This document shows positions 1-12,611 of a stretch of DNA of 64,000 nucleotides, piece by piece. The DNA is taken from assembly GCF_017676345.1 (NCBI RefSeq), contig NZ_JAFFZM010000003.1, forward strand, positions 310,001 to 374,000, written 5' to 3'. Source of the stretch: Streptomyces smyrnaeus. Its GTDB lineage: Bacteria; Actinomycetota; Actinomycetes; Streptomycetales; Streptomycetaceae. Within the stretch, counting starts at the first letter, position 1; every line of letters begins with the position of its first letter. The translations under genes were made by a program, and so were the position numbers. The notes beneath the pieces were generated by a model, which saw only the letters and a program-made list of their open reading frames with translations, ran no database searches and was not told the DNA's origin.

Positions 1-2959
1 TGCCCGAGCGGGCACGGAAGTCGGCCAGCCACCGCTCTAGCAGATCGGCCTCCATCCGGTCCGTGAGTTGGCTGGCTCGCTGGGGCGTCGGGTCGCGTGG
101 CGGTACGTGCTGGATGACGGCGACCGAACCGATGCGGCGGTCCCGCGCCGCGTCGTCCAGCTGCCGCCGCAGCTCCTGGAACTGTGCGTACCCGCCGCCG
201 CGTACCGTCAGCGAGGAGGTGTCCAGTGTGATGAACCGTGTCCCGCGGTGGTCGAAGGTGCGCTGCGCGGGCCCGAACTCCTTGACGAAGTTGGCGATCG
301 AGCCGCCCATCACCTCGTGGTTGCCCGGCACGTAGTACCAGTCGACCGCATCCCCCAGCTCCTGGCGCAGTATCTTCCGCGCGAACGCGAGATCCTCAGG
401 TGAGCCCTCGTCCACCAGGTCGCCGTTGACGAGCACGAAGTCCGGCCGTGCCGCGCGGATCTCACGCAGGGTCCGGCGCGCCTGCTGGACGCCTTCGCTG
501 TCCGGGGCGCGTGCCACGAACTGCGCGTCCGACATCACCGCGAACCGCCAGTCGCGGCCGGCCGTGTCGGCCGCCGTGCTGATGAGCGGGTCGTGCGGGC
601 GCCCGGCGGCAGGCAGCTCGACATCCGGCGGGGTCCGCGCGAGCAGTTCGTCCAGCACCACCTCGCCGTGGTACTGCGCGGTGGGCCGGGTCTCGGCGAG
701 GTAGAAGCGGCGCAACTTCAGTGGATAGGCCACCCCCTCCGGGACCTCGAAGGTGACCTGCCGCCAGCCTTCCCACTCCACCAGCGGGCCGCGCAGCACC
801 TGGTCGGTGCCTGCCGCGTCCTTGAGATGGAGCGAGGGCCAGGCGCCCGCCCCGTCTCCCTTGATCCACAGGGTGAAGCTGCGCGGCTGGCCGGGGATCT
901 CCCGTTCGGCGGGCGGGTTGACGTAGGCGGCGCGGGTGGCCGTCGACCGGGTGAAGTCGTAGCTGAGCTCGAGCCCGCCGCCCTCCTTGCCCTCCGGTTC
1001 GGGCGTCACCGAGCCTTCGGCGCGGGCAGCGCTGAACGTCCAGTCGGACGCGTCGTCGAAGTCGGCCACCTGCTGCTCCTGCAGCCCGACCGTGACGGCC
1101 AGCCGCGTCGTCAGCCCCCCTGCCGTGACGGTCACCGTTCCCGAGGCGGACTCCTGCCCGGCGCGGGTGGTGACGGTGAACGCGCCGCCCGACGCGTCCT
1201 TGTCCGGGACGATCGAGAAGAGCGAACGGTCGTAGGACAGCTGTGCGTCGGCCGGTTCGACAGGCGCGCTGTTGCCGTCCGCGTCGTAGCCGACCAGCCC
1301 GAACGACGCGCTCGCGGCGCCGTCCGCCAGTCCCACCCGGTCCGTCGTGGGGCGGATACGGTCCAGCTTCCCGAGGACCCGCAGCTCGGTGCCGCCGTGC
1401 GCCGAGCCCACCCGCGCCGTGGCCTCGGTGGTGCCGGAGCGGCGCGCACGGAAGACGCCCTGCGCGTCGACCCGGCCCACGTCCGGCCGCGTCGTGCGCC
1501 ACCGCGGCCGAGGCGCGCCGTCGGCGGGGCCGTAGGTCTCGTCGTATCCGGCGGCCGTCAGTTTGCGCGTCAGACCGGGGAAGACGCGGTCGGGGTGGCC
1601 ACCCGGCATGTTGTCGGCGGTCGGGGCCCGGTCCGGGGCGATGGCCGTCTCCACCCAGAAGCCGGACAGCCGCCCAGAGCCCTCCGGCGCCGTCAGCGCC
1701 AGCCCGTCGGGGACCTCGCGTTCCTCGCCGTCGGAGGGCGAGTTCTCCAATTGCAGGGCTGTGCCGCCCGGCTCGCGGGCCAGCAGGGTGGAGGAGCCGC
1801 CGCCGTCCAGGTTGAGGGCGTTGTAGGCGCCCAGCTTCTTCATCATCAGGGCCAGTTCGGTCAGCGTCACCCCGCCCGAGGCCGCCTGCCTGCCGTCCAC
1901 CGTCAGCACATGCATGGTGCCGCCGTCCTTGGAGAACCCGACCGCGGTGCGCGGCGCCGCCGTGTTGTTCGGCCGCCCCTCCCAGTTCTGCGGCTTGCCG
2001 TCCTCGACCAGCACCCCGCGCCCGCCGACCGCCGTCCGGGGCAGGGGCGAGTCGTCGTCGGTCCGCATCCGGTACTCGAAGTCGACCGGGTCGCCGGTGC
2101 GCAGCGCCGCCAGCCGCCTCGCGCCGTCCCCGCGGCCGATCAGGACGCTCACCCCTTCGGGGATGTCACCCTTTCCGGGCTTCTCGCCGACGGCGGTGAC
2201 CTTGCCGTCCTCGACGGTCACCTCGGTGACCCGTGACTCCTGATCGACCGTCAGCGCACGGTCGGCCTCGCCCCAGGTCGCGTCGTACAGCCCGATGCCG
2301 TTCTGCGGCACGTTCGCCGCGTTGCGGCCGTCGAGCGGCGCGGTGCCGTCCGGGAGGGTGACGGTGCCCTCGAAGTACAGGTCCAGGATGCGGCCCGCCG
2401 CGCCCGGGCCGATCCCGACCGCCTCGGAGACGCCGGGTGCCGGTGAGTGGGTGGGCCTCCCGTCGCGGATGCCGGGGCCGAGCGGGGCGCCCGTCTCGTT
2501 GATGTCGAAGAAGTCGGCGTTGAGCGCGGCGATGGTGCGGCGCCCCTTGCCGGGGTCGTGCGCCTCGGCCAGCTCCCTGACCGTCCGACGCTCGGTGACC
2601 TTGCCGGACGAGAGATAGTCGGCCGTGGCCCCGGTGCGGGCGTCACCCAGTTCGAGGGTCAGCGCGTCGGCACGCAGCCACTTGTCCGACTCCAGACGCT
2701 CGAAGGAGGTGAGTTCGGCTCCGGGGGCGAGGGGACGGGTGGTGCGGGAGAGCTCCATGCCGTCGCCGTCGGCGATCGACCTGGGCTGCGGTGCGGGCGC
2801 GGCCGTCACCGTCGGACGGGCGGTGGGCCTCTCGGTGGTGGCCAGGGCCGCGCCGGCCGGCAGCAGGCCGGTCAGCAGCGCGGAGACGGCCGTCACCGGA
2901 AGCAGCGATCTGGTGAGTCTCGAACGGGTGAGTCTTGCGCGAGCGTGGACCTGTCTCAC
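1..2959 (-). CDS. Secreted phosphodiester glycosidase / metallophosphoesterase, C-terminus cut by window edge
   Basis: The reading frame is open from a GTG at 2959 to the left edge, so 986 codons are visible and the C-terminus is missing. Residues 1-40 form a signal peptide: an Arg-rich start, a hydrophobic stretch, then AGAALA. Near residues 145-154 is ALNADFFDIN and near residue 390 NLDGGGSSTL; these are the two hallmarks of the NAGPA-type phosphodiester glycosidase domain. After several hundred residues of beta-rich-looking sequence, a calcineurin-like metallophosphoesterase domain begins near residue 800, with MSDAQF, VNGDLVDEG, VPGNHE and IQHVPPRDP supplying the metal-binding Asp, Asn and His residues. 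It is probably exported and acts on phosphodiesters outside the cell; the substrate is unknown. An in-frame GTG at 2971 is an alternative start. Confidence 0.85.
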   Translation of the reverse strand, partial: MRQVHARARLTRSRLTRSLLPVTAVSALLTGLLPAGAALATTERPTARPTVTAAPAPQPRSIADGDGMELSRTTRPLAPGAELTSFERLESDKWLRADALTLELGDARTGATADYLSSGKVTERRTVRELAEAHDPGKGRRTIAALNADFFDINETGAPLGPGIRDGRPTHSPAPGVSEAVGIGPGAAGRILDLYFEGTVTLPDGTAPLDGRNAANVPQNGIGLYDATWGEADRALTVDQESRVTEVTVEDGKVTAVGEKPGKGDIPEGVSVLIGRGDGARRLAALRTGDPVDFEYRMRTDDDSPLPRTAVGGRGVLVEDGKPQNWEGRPNNTAAPRTAVGFSKDGGTMHVLTVDGRQAASGGVTLTELALMMKKLGAYNALNLDGGGSSTLLAREPGGTALQLENSPSDGEEREVPDGLALTAPEGSGRLSGFWVETAIAPDRAPTADNMPGGHPDRVFPGLTRKLTAAGYDETYGPADGAPRPRWRTTRPDVGRVDAQGVFRARRSGTTEATARVGSAHGGTELRVLGKLDRIRPTTDRVGLADGAASASFGLVGYDADGNSAPVEPADAQLSYDRSLFSIVPDKDASGGAFTVTTRAGQESASGTVTVTAGGLTTRLAVTVGLQEQQVADFDDASDWTFSAARAEGSVTPEPEGKEGGGLELSYDFTRSTATRAAYVNPPAEREIPGQPRSFTLWIKGDGAGAWPSLHLKDAAGTDQVLRGPLVEWEGWRQVTFEVPEGVAYPLKLRRFYLAETRPTAQYHGEVVLDELLARTPPDVELPAAGRPHDPLISTAADTAGRDWRFAVMSDAQFVARAPDSEGVQQARRTLREIRAARPDFVLVNGDLVDEGSPEDLAFARKILRQELGDAVDWYYVPGNHEVMGGSIANFVKEFGPAQRTFDHRGTRFITLDTSSLTVRGGGYAQFQELRRQLDDAARDRRIGSVAVIQHVPPRDPTPQRASQLTDRMEADLLERWLADFRARSG

Positions 2960-3120
2960 AACGTCCCCCACAAAGACCAGTGATCTCGGCACTTTTTGCG
3001 CACAGTGCCGCACAGGGTCCCAAGGGGGACCGGTCTACACCAGAGGGCCGGAGCGAAGTCGAAGGAAACACTGCGCATCTTCCACCGGTTGGCCCCGTCT
3101 TGGGGGCGGGGGAGCGTCCG

Positions 3121-3570
3121 CTAGCCCGCGAGCAGCTTCCCGTTCTCCACCTTCACCGGAACCGACGGCAGCGCTTTGGTGGCGGGACCCTCGGCGACCT
3201 TCCCCGAGTCCACCTGGAAGCGGCTCCCGTGCAGCGGGCAGACCGCGACCTCGCCGTCGATCTCGTTGAGGGTGCTCCCCTGATGGGTGCACACGGCGCT
3301 GAAGCCCTTGAAGTCGCCCTTCTTCGGCTGCGAGACCAGCAGCTTCTGCTCGGCGTACAGCTTCGCGCCGCCCACCGGCACGGCTTCGGCGTCGCCGAGC
3401 TCGACGGGCTTGTCGGTGGTGCCCTGCGATTCACCGGCGGAGCCGGTCTCGGAAGAGGAGCCGGAGTCACCGCCTCCGCCGCACGCCGTGGCGGTCAGTC
3501 CCAGCGCGGCCAAGGCGGCACCGCACAGCACGGTGCGGCGCGTGGCCGGCGTTTCCTCGCTCGTCGTCAC
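3121..3570 (-). CDS. Rieske (2Fe-2S) lipoprotein with Tat-like signal
   Basis: This 149-residue protein has an N-terminal twin Arg followed by a hydrophobic run ending in the lipobox LTATAC, so it is probably exported and lipid-anchored. A Gly/Ser-rich linker precedes a single Rieske domain. The two cluster-binding motifs are CTHQGS and CPLHGSRF, each giving one Cys and one His. The protein should carry electrons at the outer face of the membrane, but its partner is not encoded nearby. I place the start at GTG 3570 because a consensus TAGAGT box lies exactly 7 nt upstream, which suggests a leaderless mRNA. An in-frame GTG at 3579 would fall inside that box. Confidence 0.88.
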   Translation of the reverse strand: MTTSEETPATRRTVLCGAALAALGLTATACGGGGDSGSSSETGSAGESQGTTDKPVELGDAEAVPVGGAKLYAEQKLLVSQPKKGDFKGFSAVCTHQGSTLNEIDGEVAVCPLHGSRFQVDSGKVAEGPATKALPSVPVKVENGKLLAG

Positions 3571-3577
3571 GCGCCGC

Positions 3578-3583
3578 ACTCTA
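3578..3583 (-). promoter_or_regulatory. -10 box TAGAGT of a leaderless promoter for the Rieske gene
   Basis: TAGAGT on the minus strand fits the TAGAPuT consensus of the Streptomyces housekeeping sigma factor. It ends 7 nt before the GTG start, so transcription should begin at or next to the start codon. No convincing -35 box was found. Confidence 0.5.
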
Positions 3584-3611
3584 CGTCCACGGCACCGTTC
3601 GGTGCACCTGG

Positions 3612-6614
<3,003 letters not shown>

Positions 6615-6731
6615 GCCTGTTGGCACCTTTCGTGTGAGAAGCGGGAGCCCGCGGCGAGCGGGAGTCCCCGACCAAGAGTAGGACGGCGCCGCCCGGAGTG
6701 TCGTTCGCTTCCGGTTCGGGAGCCGGGCTCG

Positions 6732-6753
6732 ACCATATAGCACGTTCTTTCGA
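6732..6753 (-). promoter_or_regulatory. Putative uvrA promoter with LexA (SOS) box
   Basis: On the minus strand TCGAAAGAACGTGCTA (6753-6738) matches 9 of the 12 fixed positions of the Gram-positive LexA box TCGAAC-N4-GTTCGA. It is followed at once by TATGGT (6737-6732), a TANNNT -10 box. The layout, with the box just upstream of the -10, is typical for LexA repression. The uvrA leader would be about 115 nt. The right half-site is weak, so this is an inference. Confidence 0.45.
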
Positions 6754-6798
6754 ATTGCGGCGGGCCTTGCCATCTTCCCCACGAACGAGGGACACCAG

Positions 6799-6804
6799 TA
6801 GCTT
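6799..6804 (+). promoter_or_regulatory. -10 box TAGCTT of a leaderless promoter
   Basis: TAGCTT ends 6 nt before the ATG at 6811, and no Shine-Dalgarno sequence lies between them, as in leaderless Streptomyces transcripts. It fires divergently from uvrA. Confidence 0.45.
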
Positions 6805-6810
6805 TGGATC

Positions 6811-7512
6811 ATGACCACGCCTGCGCACGACGCCGAACTCGTACGGACCGCGACCGGTCACCTGCTGAGCGACACCGTCAAGCTGGAGGCCCCCGAGGCG
6901 GCCGAGCCCTCCCAGCTCCCGGGCTGGACCCGTGCCCATGTGCTCACCCACCTCGCCCGCAACGCCGACGCCCTCGTCAACGTGCTCGCGGGCGAACCGA
7001 TGTACGCCAGTGCCGAGGCCCGCGACTCCGACATCGAGAAGGGCGCCGACCGCCCGCTCGACGCCCTGGTCGAGGACGTACGCGCCAGCGCCTCCCGGCT
7101 GGAGAGCGCCTTCGCGGCCCTGGGGGACGACGACTGGAACCGCACCGTCACCCTGCGCAACGGTGTGACGGATCTCGCCTCCTCCGTCCCGTTCCGCCGC
7201 TGGATCGAGGTGGAGCTGCACCATGTGGACCTCGGCATCGGCTACACCCTGGAGGATCTGCCGGGCACCTTCGTCGACCGCGAGCTGACCAACATGGCCG
7301 GCCGCTTCGCGGAGCACCCTGAGGTGCCCGTCGCCATCGAACTGCGCGCCGAGGACGGCCGCAGCTGGCGCACCGGCGCCGCGGAGGCCGGCCCGGAGGG
7401 GCCCTTCGTGGTAGCCGGCAGCCCTGTCGCCCTCGTCGGCTGGCTGACCGGCCGCACGAACGGGAGCGGCCTCTCGGCGCGGGGCCCTCTTCCGGCGCTT
7501 CCTGCGCTGTAG
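6811..7512 (+). CDS. Maleylpyruvate isomerase-family, mycothiol-dependent enzyme
   Basis: The 233-residue protein has the N-terminal four-helix (DinB-like) fold of mycothiol-dependent maleylpyruvate isomerases. It shows [20 protein letters not shown] near residues 33-52, whose His is a metal ligand, and [13 protein letters not shown] near residues 134-146, giving the Glu and His ligands. This points to a metal-dependent transferase or isomerase using mycothiol, the actinobacterial thiol. The true substrate cannot be told, since the family is large and most members are uncharacterised. It is transcribed away from uvrA from what looks like a leaderless promoter. Confidence 0.85.
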   Translation: MTTPAHDAELVRTATGHLLSDTVKLEAPEAAEPSQLPGWTRAHVLTHLARNADALVNVLAGEPMYASAEARDSDIEKGADRPLDALVEDVRASASRLESAFAALGDDDWNRTVTLRNGVTDLASSVPFRRWIEVELHHVDLGIGYTLEDLPGTFVDRELTNMAGRFAEHPEVPVAIELRAEDGRSWRTGAAEAGPEGPFVVAGSPVALVGWLTGRTNGSGLSARGPLPALPAL

Positions 7513-7522
7513 AGAGCGCCTG

Positions 7523-7572
7523 TCAGGGGCGCGGGGAACTGCTCCCCCAGCCTCCGGCCGGGAGGTGCCCCC
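7523..7572. repeat. Dispersed palindromic repeat (REP-like), copy 1
   Basis: A GGGGCGCGGGGAACTGC segment is followed by CTCCCCCAGCCTCCGGCCG and its folding partner GGGAGGTGCCCCC. Near-identical blocks occur at 34007-34035 and 41551-41622, and the first segment recurs at 19942-19980. The unit folds into a GC-rich hairpin. Confidence 0.75.
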
Positions 7573-7670
7573 ACAAGCCCGAAGCATCCCGCAGTCCGCC
7601 ACGCACAGAAACGGGGCACCCTCGGGCGCAGCCCCCCGTGCCGGGCACCCGAAATGGAGGCGGCACCCCA

Positions 7671-7676
7671 TAGGCT
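7671..7676 (+). promoter_or_regulatory. -10 box TAGGCT of a leaderless promoter
   Basis: TAGGCT ends 6 nt before the ATG at 7683, with no ribosome-binding site in between. Confidence 0.45.
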
Positions 7677-7682
7677 GGCCGC

Positions 7683-8339
7683 ATGCCATACAGCGGAACG
7701 GTTCAGGTCGGCGGCCCCGCGGACGTGCATGAGCTGCGGGACCTGATGATCTCCAAGGTCGCCGTCGGACCCATGAACAACAACGCGTATCTGCTGCGCT
7801 GCCGGGCCACCGGCGAGCAGCTGCTGATCGACGCCGCGAACGACGCGGGCACCTTGCTGGAGCTCATCGGTGACGACGGCATCGCCTCCGTCGTCACCAC
7901 CCACCGGCACGGCGACCACTGGCAGGCGCTCCAGGAGGTGGTGCGGGCCACCGGCGCCCGTACGTACGCCGGGCGCCACGACGCCGAGGGCATCCCCGTC
8001 CCCACCGACGTGCTGCTGGACGACGGTGACACGCTGCGGGTCGGCGAGGTCGGACTGACAGCCCGGCACCTGGTGGGGCACACCCCCGGCTCGATCGCCC
8101 TCGTCTACGACGACCCGAGCGGCCACCCGCACCTGTTCACCGGTGACTGCCTCTTCCCGGGCGGGGTGGGCAACACCTTCGGCAGCGCGGAGAACTTCGC
8201 CCGCCTCATCGACGACGTGGAGCAGAAACTCTTCGGCCAACTCCCCGACGAGACCTGGGTCTATCCGGGCCACGGCGCCGACACCACGCTGGGTGCCGAG
8301 CGCCCGCACCTGGGGGAGTGGCGCGAGCGCGGCTGGTAG
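7683..8339 (+). CDS. MBL-fold metallo-hydrolase (glyoxalase II-like)
   Basis: The 218-residue protein carries the metallo-beta-lactamase fold motifs. THRHGDHW (near residues 78-85) is the HxHxDH zinc motif; GHTPGSIAL and TGDCLFPGG supply further metal ligands, and a final PGHG lies near residue 200. Such proteins hydrolyse thioesters or related bonds, and the nearest familiar type is hydroxyacylglutathione hydrolase. Because actinobacteria use mycothiol, a glutathione substrate is unlikely. It lies between the mycothiol-dependent enzyme and uvrC, each with its own promoter, so no operon is implied. Confidence 0.88.
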   Translation: MPYSGTVQVGGPADVHELRDLMISKVAVGPMNNNAYLLRCRATGEQLLIDAANDAGTLLELIGDDGIASVVTTHRHGDHWQALQEVVRATGARTYAGRHDAEGIPVPTDVLLDDGDTLRVGEVGLTARHLVGHTPGSIALVYDDPSGHPHLFTGDCLFPGGVGNTFGSAENFARLIDDVEQKLFGQLPDETWVYPGHGADTTLGAERPHLGEWRERGW

Positions 8340-8429
8340 CAGGCCGGGGCGGCTCCGGGAGGGCGCGGGTACGCAGGCCGCGCGCCCTCCCGGCGCCGCC
8401 TCGCGCTGATCGCTGTCGGTGCGCGCCAG

Positions 8430-8435
8430 TAGGGT
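8430..8435 (+). promoter_or_regulatory. -10 box TAGGGT of a leaderless uvrC promoter
   Basis: TAGGGT ends 7 nt before the uvrC ATG at 8443, and no Shine-Dalgarno element is present. Confidence 0.45.
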
Positions 8436-8442
8436 GGGCCAC

Positions 8443-10542
8443 ATGGCAGACCCCTCCACCTACCGTCCCAAACCGGGAGAGATCCCCGACTCGCCCGGGG
8501 TCTACCGCTTCCGCGACGAGCACCGCAGGGTGATCTACGTCGGCAAGGCGAAGAGCCTCCGCCAGCGGCTCAACAACTACTTCCAGGACCTCGCCGGACT
8601 GCACCCGCGCACCCGCACGATGGTGACCACGGCCGCCTCCGTCGAGTGGACCGTCGTCAACACCGAGGTCGAGGCGCTCCAGCTGGAGTACAGCTGGATC
8701 CAGGAGTTCGACCCGCGGTTCAACGTCAAGTACCGCGACGACAAGAGCTACCCGTCGCTCGCGGTGACGATGAACGAACAGTTCCCCCGTGTACAGGTGA
8801 TGCGCGGCCCCAAGAAGAAGGGCGTGCGCTACTTCGGGCCGTACGGGCAGGCGTGGGCCATCCGCGAGACGGTCGACCTGCTGCTGCGGGTCTTCCCCGT
8901 GCGCACCTGCTCCGCCGGGGTCTTCAAGCGCTCGGCGCAGATCGGCCGCCCCTGTCTGCTCGGCTACATCGGCAAGTGTTCGGCTCCCTGCGTCGGCCGG
9001 ATCAGCCCCGAGGACCACCGTGAACTGGCCGAGGAGTTCTGCGACTTCATGGCCGGGCACACCGGTTCGTATCTGCGCCGTCTGGAGCGCGAGATGCAGC
9101 AGGCGGCCGAGGAGCTGGAGTACGAGCGGGCCGCCCGGCTGCGGGACGACATCGACGCGCTCAAGCGGGCGATGGAGAAGAACGCGGTGGTGCTGACCGA
9201 CGCCACCGACGCCGATCTGATCGCGGTGGCCGAGGACGAGCTGGAGGCGGCCGTCCAGATCTTCCACGTACGCGGCGGGCGGGTGCGCGGTCAGCGCGGC
9301 TGGGTCACCGACAAGGTGGAGGCCGTCGGCACGGCCGAGCTGGTCGAGCACGCCCTCCAGCAGCTCTACGGCGCCGAGCAGGGCGACGCGTCCACCGGCG
9401 GCGGCAGCGGGGGCGTGCCCAAGGAGGTGCTGGTCCCCGCGCTGCCGGAGCCGACGGAGCCGATAACGCAGTGGCTGACCGAGCGGCGGGGCGCCCAGGT
9501 GAGCCTGCGCATCCCGCAGCGGGGCGACAAGCGCGCCCTGATGGAGACGGTCAACCGCAACGCCGAGCACGCCCTGGTGCTGCACAAGACCAAGCGCGCC
9601 TCCGACCTGACGACCCGCTCCCGAGCTCTGGAGGAGGTCGCCGAAGCCCTCGATCTCGACTCGGCTCCGCTGCGTATCGAGTGCTTCGACATCTCGCATC
9701 TGCAGGGCGACGACGTGGTGGCCTCCATGGTCGTCTTCGAGGACGGTCTGGCCCGCAAGAGCGAGTACCGCCGCTTCCAGATCAAGTCCTTCGAGGGACA
9801 GGACGACGTCCGGTCCATGCACGAGGTGATCAGCCGCCGCTTCCGGCGCTACCTGGTGGAGAAGCAGAAGACCGGGGAGTGGCCGGAGGAGGAGCTGGGC
9901 GGCGAGCTGGAGTCCGGCCCGGCCGACGGGCCCCTCGGGCCGCGGCCCGCACCTCGGCCGGGCCCCGAGCAGCCGGTGACGGAGCCGTCGGCCCCGCAGC
10001 AGCCCGCCCGGGGCGCGGGTCGGGACGAGGAGGGCCGCCCCAAGAAGTTCGCCTACCCTCCGCAGCTGGTGGTCGTCGACGGCGGTCAGCCGCAGGTGGC
10101 TGCCGCGCAGGCCGCACTGGACGAGCTGGGCATCGACGATGTGGCCGTCTGCGGCCTGGCCAAGCGGCTGGAAGAGGTCTGGCTGCCCGGCGAGAGCGAT
10201 CCGGTGGTGCTGCCGCGCAGCAGCGAGGGGCTCTATCTGCTCCAGCGCGTCCGGGACGAGGCGCACCGCTTCGCGATCCGCTACCAGCGGGGCAAGCGCG
10301 GCAAGCGGTTGCGCGGCAGCCCGCTGGACACCGTGCCCGGACTGGGCGAGACCCGCAAGAAGGCCCTGCTCAAGCACTTCGGCTCGATCAAGAAGCTGCG
10401 TGCGGCCTCCGTGGAGGAGATCTCCCAGGTGCCGGGTGTGGGCCGGAAGACCGCCGAGACGGTCGCCGCGGCGCTGTCCCAGGCGGCGCCCTCGCGTCCG
10501 GCGGTGAATACCGCGACCGGTGAGATCGTTGAAGAAGAGTGA
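8443..10542 (+). CDS. uvrC: Excinuclease ABC subunit C
   Basis: UvrC makes the two incisions of nucleotide excision repair after UvrAB has marked the damage. The 699-residue protein begins with a GIY-YIG nuclease domain (SPGVYRF ... [14 protein letters not shown]) within the first ~100 residues. A UVR coiled-coil that contacts UvrB follows near residues 205-240. The UvrC RNase H-like endonuclease domain contains [17 protein letters not shown], and tandem helix-hairpin-helix motifs end the protein ([30 protein letters not shown]). A Pro/Gly-rich linker of about 50 residues (roughly 485-535) interrupts the endonuclease domain. The ATG fits both family alignment and the leaderless promoter. Confidence 0.98.
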   Translation: MADPSTYRPKPGEIPDSPGVYRFRDEHRRVIYVGKAKSLRQRLNNYFQDLAGLHPRTRTMVTTAASVEWTVVNTEVEALQLEYSWIQEFDPRFNVKYRDDKSYPSLAVTMNEQFPRVQVMRGPKKKGVRYFGPYGQAWAIRETVDLLLRVFPVRTCSAGVFKRSAQIGRPCLLGYIGKCSAPCVGRISPEDHRELAEEFCDFMAGHTGSYLRRLEREMQQAAEELEYERAARLRDDIDALKRAMEKNAVVLTDATDADLIAVAEDELEAAVQIFHVRGGRVRGQRGWVTDKVEAVGTAELVEHALQQLYGAEQGDASTGGGSGGVPKEVLVPALPEPTEPITQWLTERRGAQVSLRIPQRGDKRALMETVNRNAEHALVLHKTKRASDLTTRSRALEEVAEALDLDSAPLRIECFDISHLQGDDVVASMVVFEDGLARKSEYRRFQIKSFEGQDDVRSMHEVISRRFRRYLVEKQKTGEWPEEELGGELESGPADGPLGPRPAPRPGPEQPVTEPSAPQQPARGAGRDEEGRPKKFAYPPQLVVVDGGQPQVAAAQAALDELGIDDVAVCGLAKRLEEVWLPGESDPVVLPRSSEGLYLLQRVRDEAHRFAIRYQRGKRGKRLRGSPLDTVPGLGETRKKALLKHFGSIKKLRAASVEEISQVPGVGRKTAETVAAALSQAAPSRPAVNTATGEIVEEE

Positions 10543-10611
10543 ACGAGAGCGAAGCGGTGACACGAAGACCGGCACGTCCGGCACCGAGATCGACAGTCGG
10601 GGGATGACAGC

Positions 10612-11556
10612 ATGAGCGCGGAACGCGAGCAGCGCGGAGACGGAGCAGTGGTGAGTACCCTCAACCCGGCGCAGCCGGAGGAGGCGGCGGGCACGACGAT
10701 CCCGGAGCTGGTGATCATTTCCGGGATGTCGGGCGCCGGTCGCAGCACCGCCGCCAAGTGTCTGGAGGACCTGGGCTGGTTCGTCGTCGACAACCTGCCG
10801 CCGGAGCTGATCCCGACCATGGTCGAGCTCGGCGCCAGGTCGCAGGGGAACGTGGCGAGGATCGCCGTCGTGGTCGATGTACGCGGCCGTAACTTCTTCG
10901 ACAACCTCAAAGGCTCCCTCGCCGATCTCGCGGCCTTCAACGTCGCCCGCCGGATCGTCTTCCTGGAGGCGTCCGACGAGGCCCTGGTGCGCCGCTTCGA
11001 GTCCGTGCGCCGCCCCCACCCGCTGCAGGGCGACGGGCGCATCGTGGACGGCATCGCCGCCGAGCGGGATCTGCTGCGTGAGCTGCGCGGCGACGCCGAC
11101 CTGGTGATCGACACCTCCAGCCTCAACGTGCACGAGCTCCGTGCCAAGCTGGACGCCCAGTTCGCCGGCGACGAAGAGCCCGAACTGCGCGCCACCGTCA
11201 TGTCGTTCGGCTACAAGTACGGTCTGCCGGTGGACGCCGACCTGGTGGTCGACTGCCGCTTCCTGCCCAACCCGCACTGGGTCCCCGAGCTGCGCCCCTA
11301 CACGGGCACCAGCGAGGAGGTCTCCAACTACGTCTTCAACCAGCCCGGCGCCAAGGAGTTCCTGGACCGCTACACCGAGTTGCTCCAGCTGATCGCCGCC
11401 GGCTACCGCAGGGAGGGCAAGCGGTACGTCACCGTCGCCGTCGGCTGCACCGGCGGGAAGCACCGAAGCGTCGCCATGTCGGAGAAGCTCGCCCGCCGGC
11501 TCTCCGACGGGGGCGTGGAGACGGTGGTCGTCCACCGTGACATGGGGCGTGAGTGA
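10612..11556 (+). CDS. rapZ: RNase adapter / nucleotide-binding protein RapZ
   Basis: The 314-residue P-loop protein has the Walker [15 protein letters not shown] near residues 39-52, the conserved DNLPPELIP, and a C-terminal domain with SFGYKYGLP and [10 protein letters not shown]. In enterobacteria RapZ senses glucosamine-6-phosphate and guides RNase E; the role in actinobacteria is not settled. It opens the conserved rapZ-yvcK-whiA trio and its stop overlaps the yvcK start. The ATG is preceded by GGGGGA at a usable distance. The first ~35 residues look disordered, which makes it a little longer than the usual 285-300 residues. Confidence 0.95.
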   Translation: MSAEREQRGDGAVVSTLNPAQPEEAAGTTIPELVIISGMSGAGRSTAAKCLEDLGWFVVDNLPPELIPTMVELGARSQGNVARIAVVVDVRGRNFFDNLKGSLADLAAFNVARRIVFLEASDEALVRRFESVRRPHPLQGDGRIVDGIAAERDLLRELRGDADLVIDTSSLNVHELRAKLDAQFAGDEEPELRATVMSFGYKYGLPVDADLVVDCRFLPNPHWVPELRPYTGTSEEVSNYVFNQPGAKEFLDRYTELLQLIAAGYRREGKRYVTVAVGCTGGKHRSVAMSEKLARRLSDGGVETVVVHRDMGRE

Positions 11557-12611
11557 CGCCCATGGCCCGTAGGAGCCTGCGGCATCTGGGGAGGCGCTCG
11601 ACGCTGCGCGGCCTGACCTCCAAGCAGCCCAAAGTGGTGGCGCTCGGCGGTGGCATGGGGCTGTCGGCGTCGCTGACGGCGCTGCGCCGTATCACCGGAG
11701 ATCTGACAGCGGTGGTCACCGTCGCCGACGACGGCGGCTCCAGCGGGCGGCTCCGCGACGAACTGGGCGTGCTGCCCCCCGGGGACCTGCGCAAGGCGCT
11801 GGCGGCGCTGTGCGGGGACGACGAGTGGGGCCGCACCTGGGCGCAGGTCATTCAGCACCGCTTCGAGAGCAGGGGCGAGCTGCACGAACACGCGGTCGGC
11901 AATCTGCTGATCGTCGCGCTGTGGGAACAGCTGGGCGATCATGTGCAGGCGCTGGATCTGGTCGGCAAGCTGCTGGGCGCGCACGGCCGGGTGCTGCCGA
12001 TGTCGGCCGTGCCGCTGGAGCTGCGCGCCAGCGTGCGCGGTCACGACCCCGCGCGCCCCGACGAGCTGTCCACCGTCCGGGGCCAGGCCACCGTCGCGCT
12101 CACCCGGGGTGAGGTGCAGGAGGTGCACCTGGTCCCCAACGATCCACCGGCCGTGCCCGAGGCGGTACGCGCCGTGCTGGACGCCGACTGGGTGGTGCTG
12201 GGCCCGGGCTCCTGGTTCTCCTCCGTCATCCCGCATCTGCTGGTACCGCAGTTGCTGGAGGCGCTGATCGAGACGAAGGCCCGAAAGGTCCTCTCTCTCA
12301 ACCTTGCTCCGCAGCCGGGAGAAACGGACGGTTTTTCCCCGCAGCGTCATTTGGAGGTTTTGGCCCGACACGCCCCTAAACTCACCTTCGACGTGGTGCT
12401 GGCCGACCAGGACGCCGTGCCCGACCAGGACTCCCTGAGCGAGGCCGCCGACCAGCTCGGCGGGAAGGTCGAGCTGGCGCCCGTAGCGGCAGCCGGGGGC
12501 ACCTCCCGGGAGGAGTCCGGGGAAGGAGTTGCCCGGCACGACCCGGAGCTGCTGGCCGCCGCGTACGACCGTATTTTTCGGATGCATGGAAGGATCGGCC
12601 CATGGCGATGA
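11553..12611 (+). CDS. yvcK: YvcK family (gluconeogenesis factor, UDP-GlcNAc binding)
   Basis: The 352-residue protein has the YvcK/CofD-like signature [13 protein letters not shown], then [12 protein letters not shown] and [10 protein letters not shown]. In Bacillus and Mycobacterium the family (YvcK, CuvA) binds UDP-N-acetylglucosamine and is needed for normal cell wall growth on some carbon sources. The GTG start overlaps the rapZ stop as GTGA; an ATG at 11562 is possible. The 3' end overlaps whiA by 10 bp, so translation of all three genes is probably coupled. A C-terminal stretch is encoded by DNA resembling the dispersed repeat (12495-12509). Confidence 0.94.
   Translation: MTPMARRSLRHLGRRSTLRGLTSKQPKVVALGGGMGLSASLTALRRITGDLTAVVTVADDGGSSGRLRDELGVLPPGDLRKALAALCGDDEWGRTWAQVIQHRFESRGELHEHAVGNLLIVALWEQLGDHVQALDLVGKLLGAHGRVLPMSAVPLELRASVRGHDPARPDELSTVRGQATVALTRGEVQEVHLVPNDPPAVPEAVRAVLDADWVVLGPGSWFSSVIPHLLVPQLLEALIETKARKVLSLNLAPQPGETDGFSPQRHLEVLARHAPKLTFDVVLADQDAVPDQDSLSEAADQLGGKVELAPVAAAGGTSREESGEGVARHDPELLAAAYDRIFRMHGRIGPWR
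12495..12509 (+). repeat. Repeat-like segment inside yvcK
   Basis: GGGGGCACCTCCCGG here is identical to the reverse complement of part of the dispersed repeat at 7542-7572. It encodes AGGTSR in a poorly conserved part of YvcK. Chance cannot be excluded in GC-rich DNA. Confidence 0.3.

Noticed and set aside
593..2236. A 547-codon plus-strand frame
   Set aside because: It is the complement of the glycosidase/phosphoesterase gene; it is Arg/Gly/Val-rich, matches no family and arises from GC bias.
8206..11535. An 1109-codon minus-strand frame across uvrC and rapZ
   Set aside because: Shadow frame spanning two well-defined genes on the other strand.
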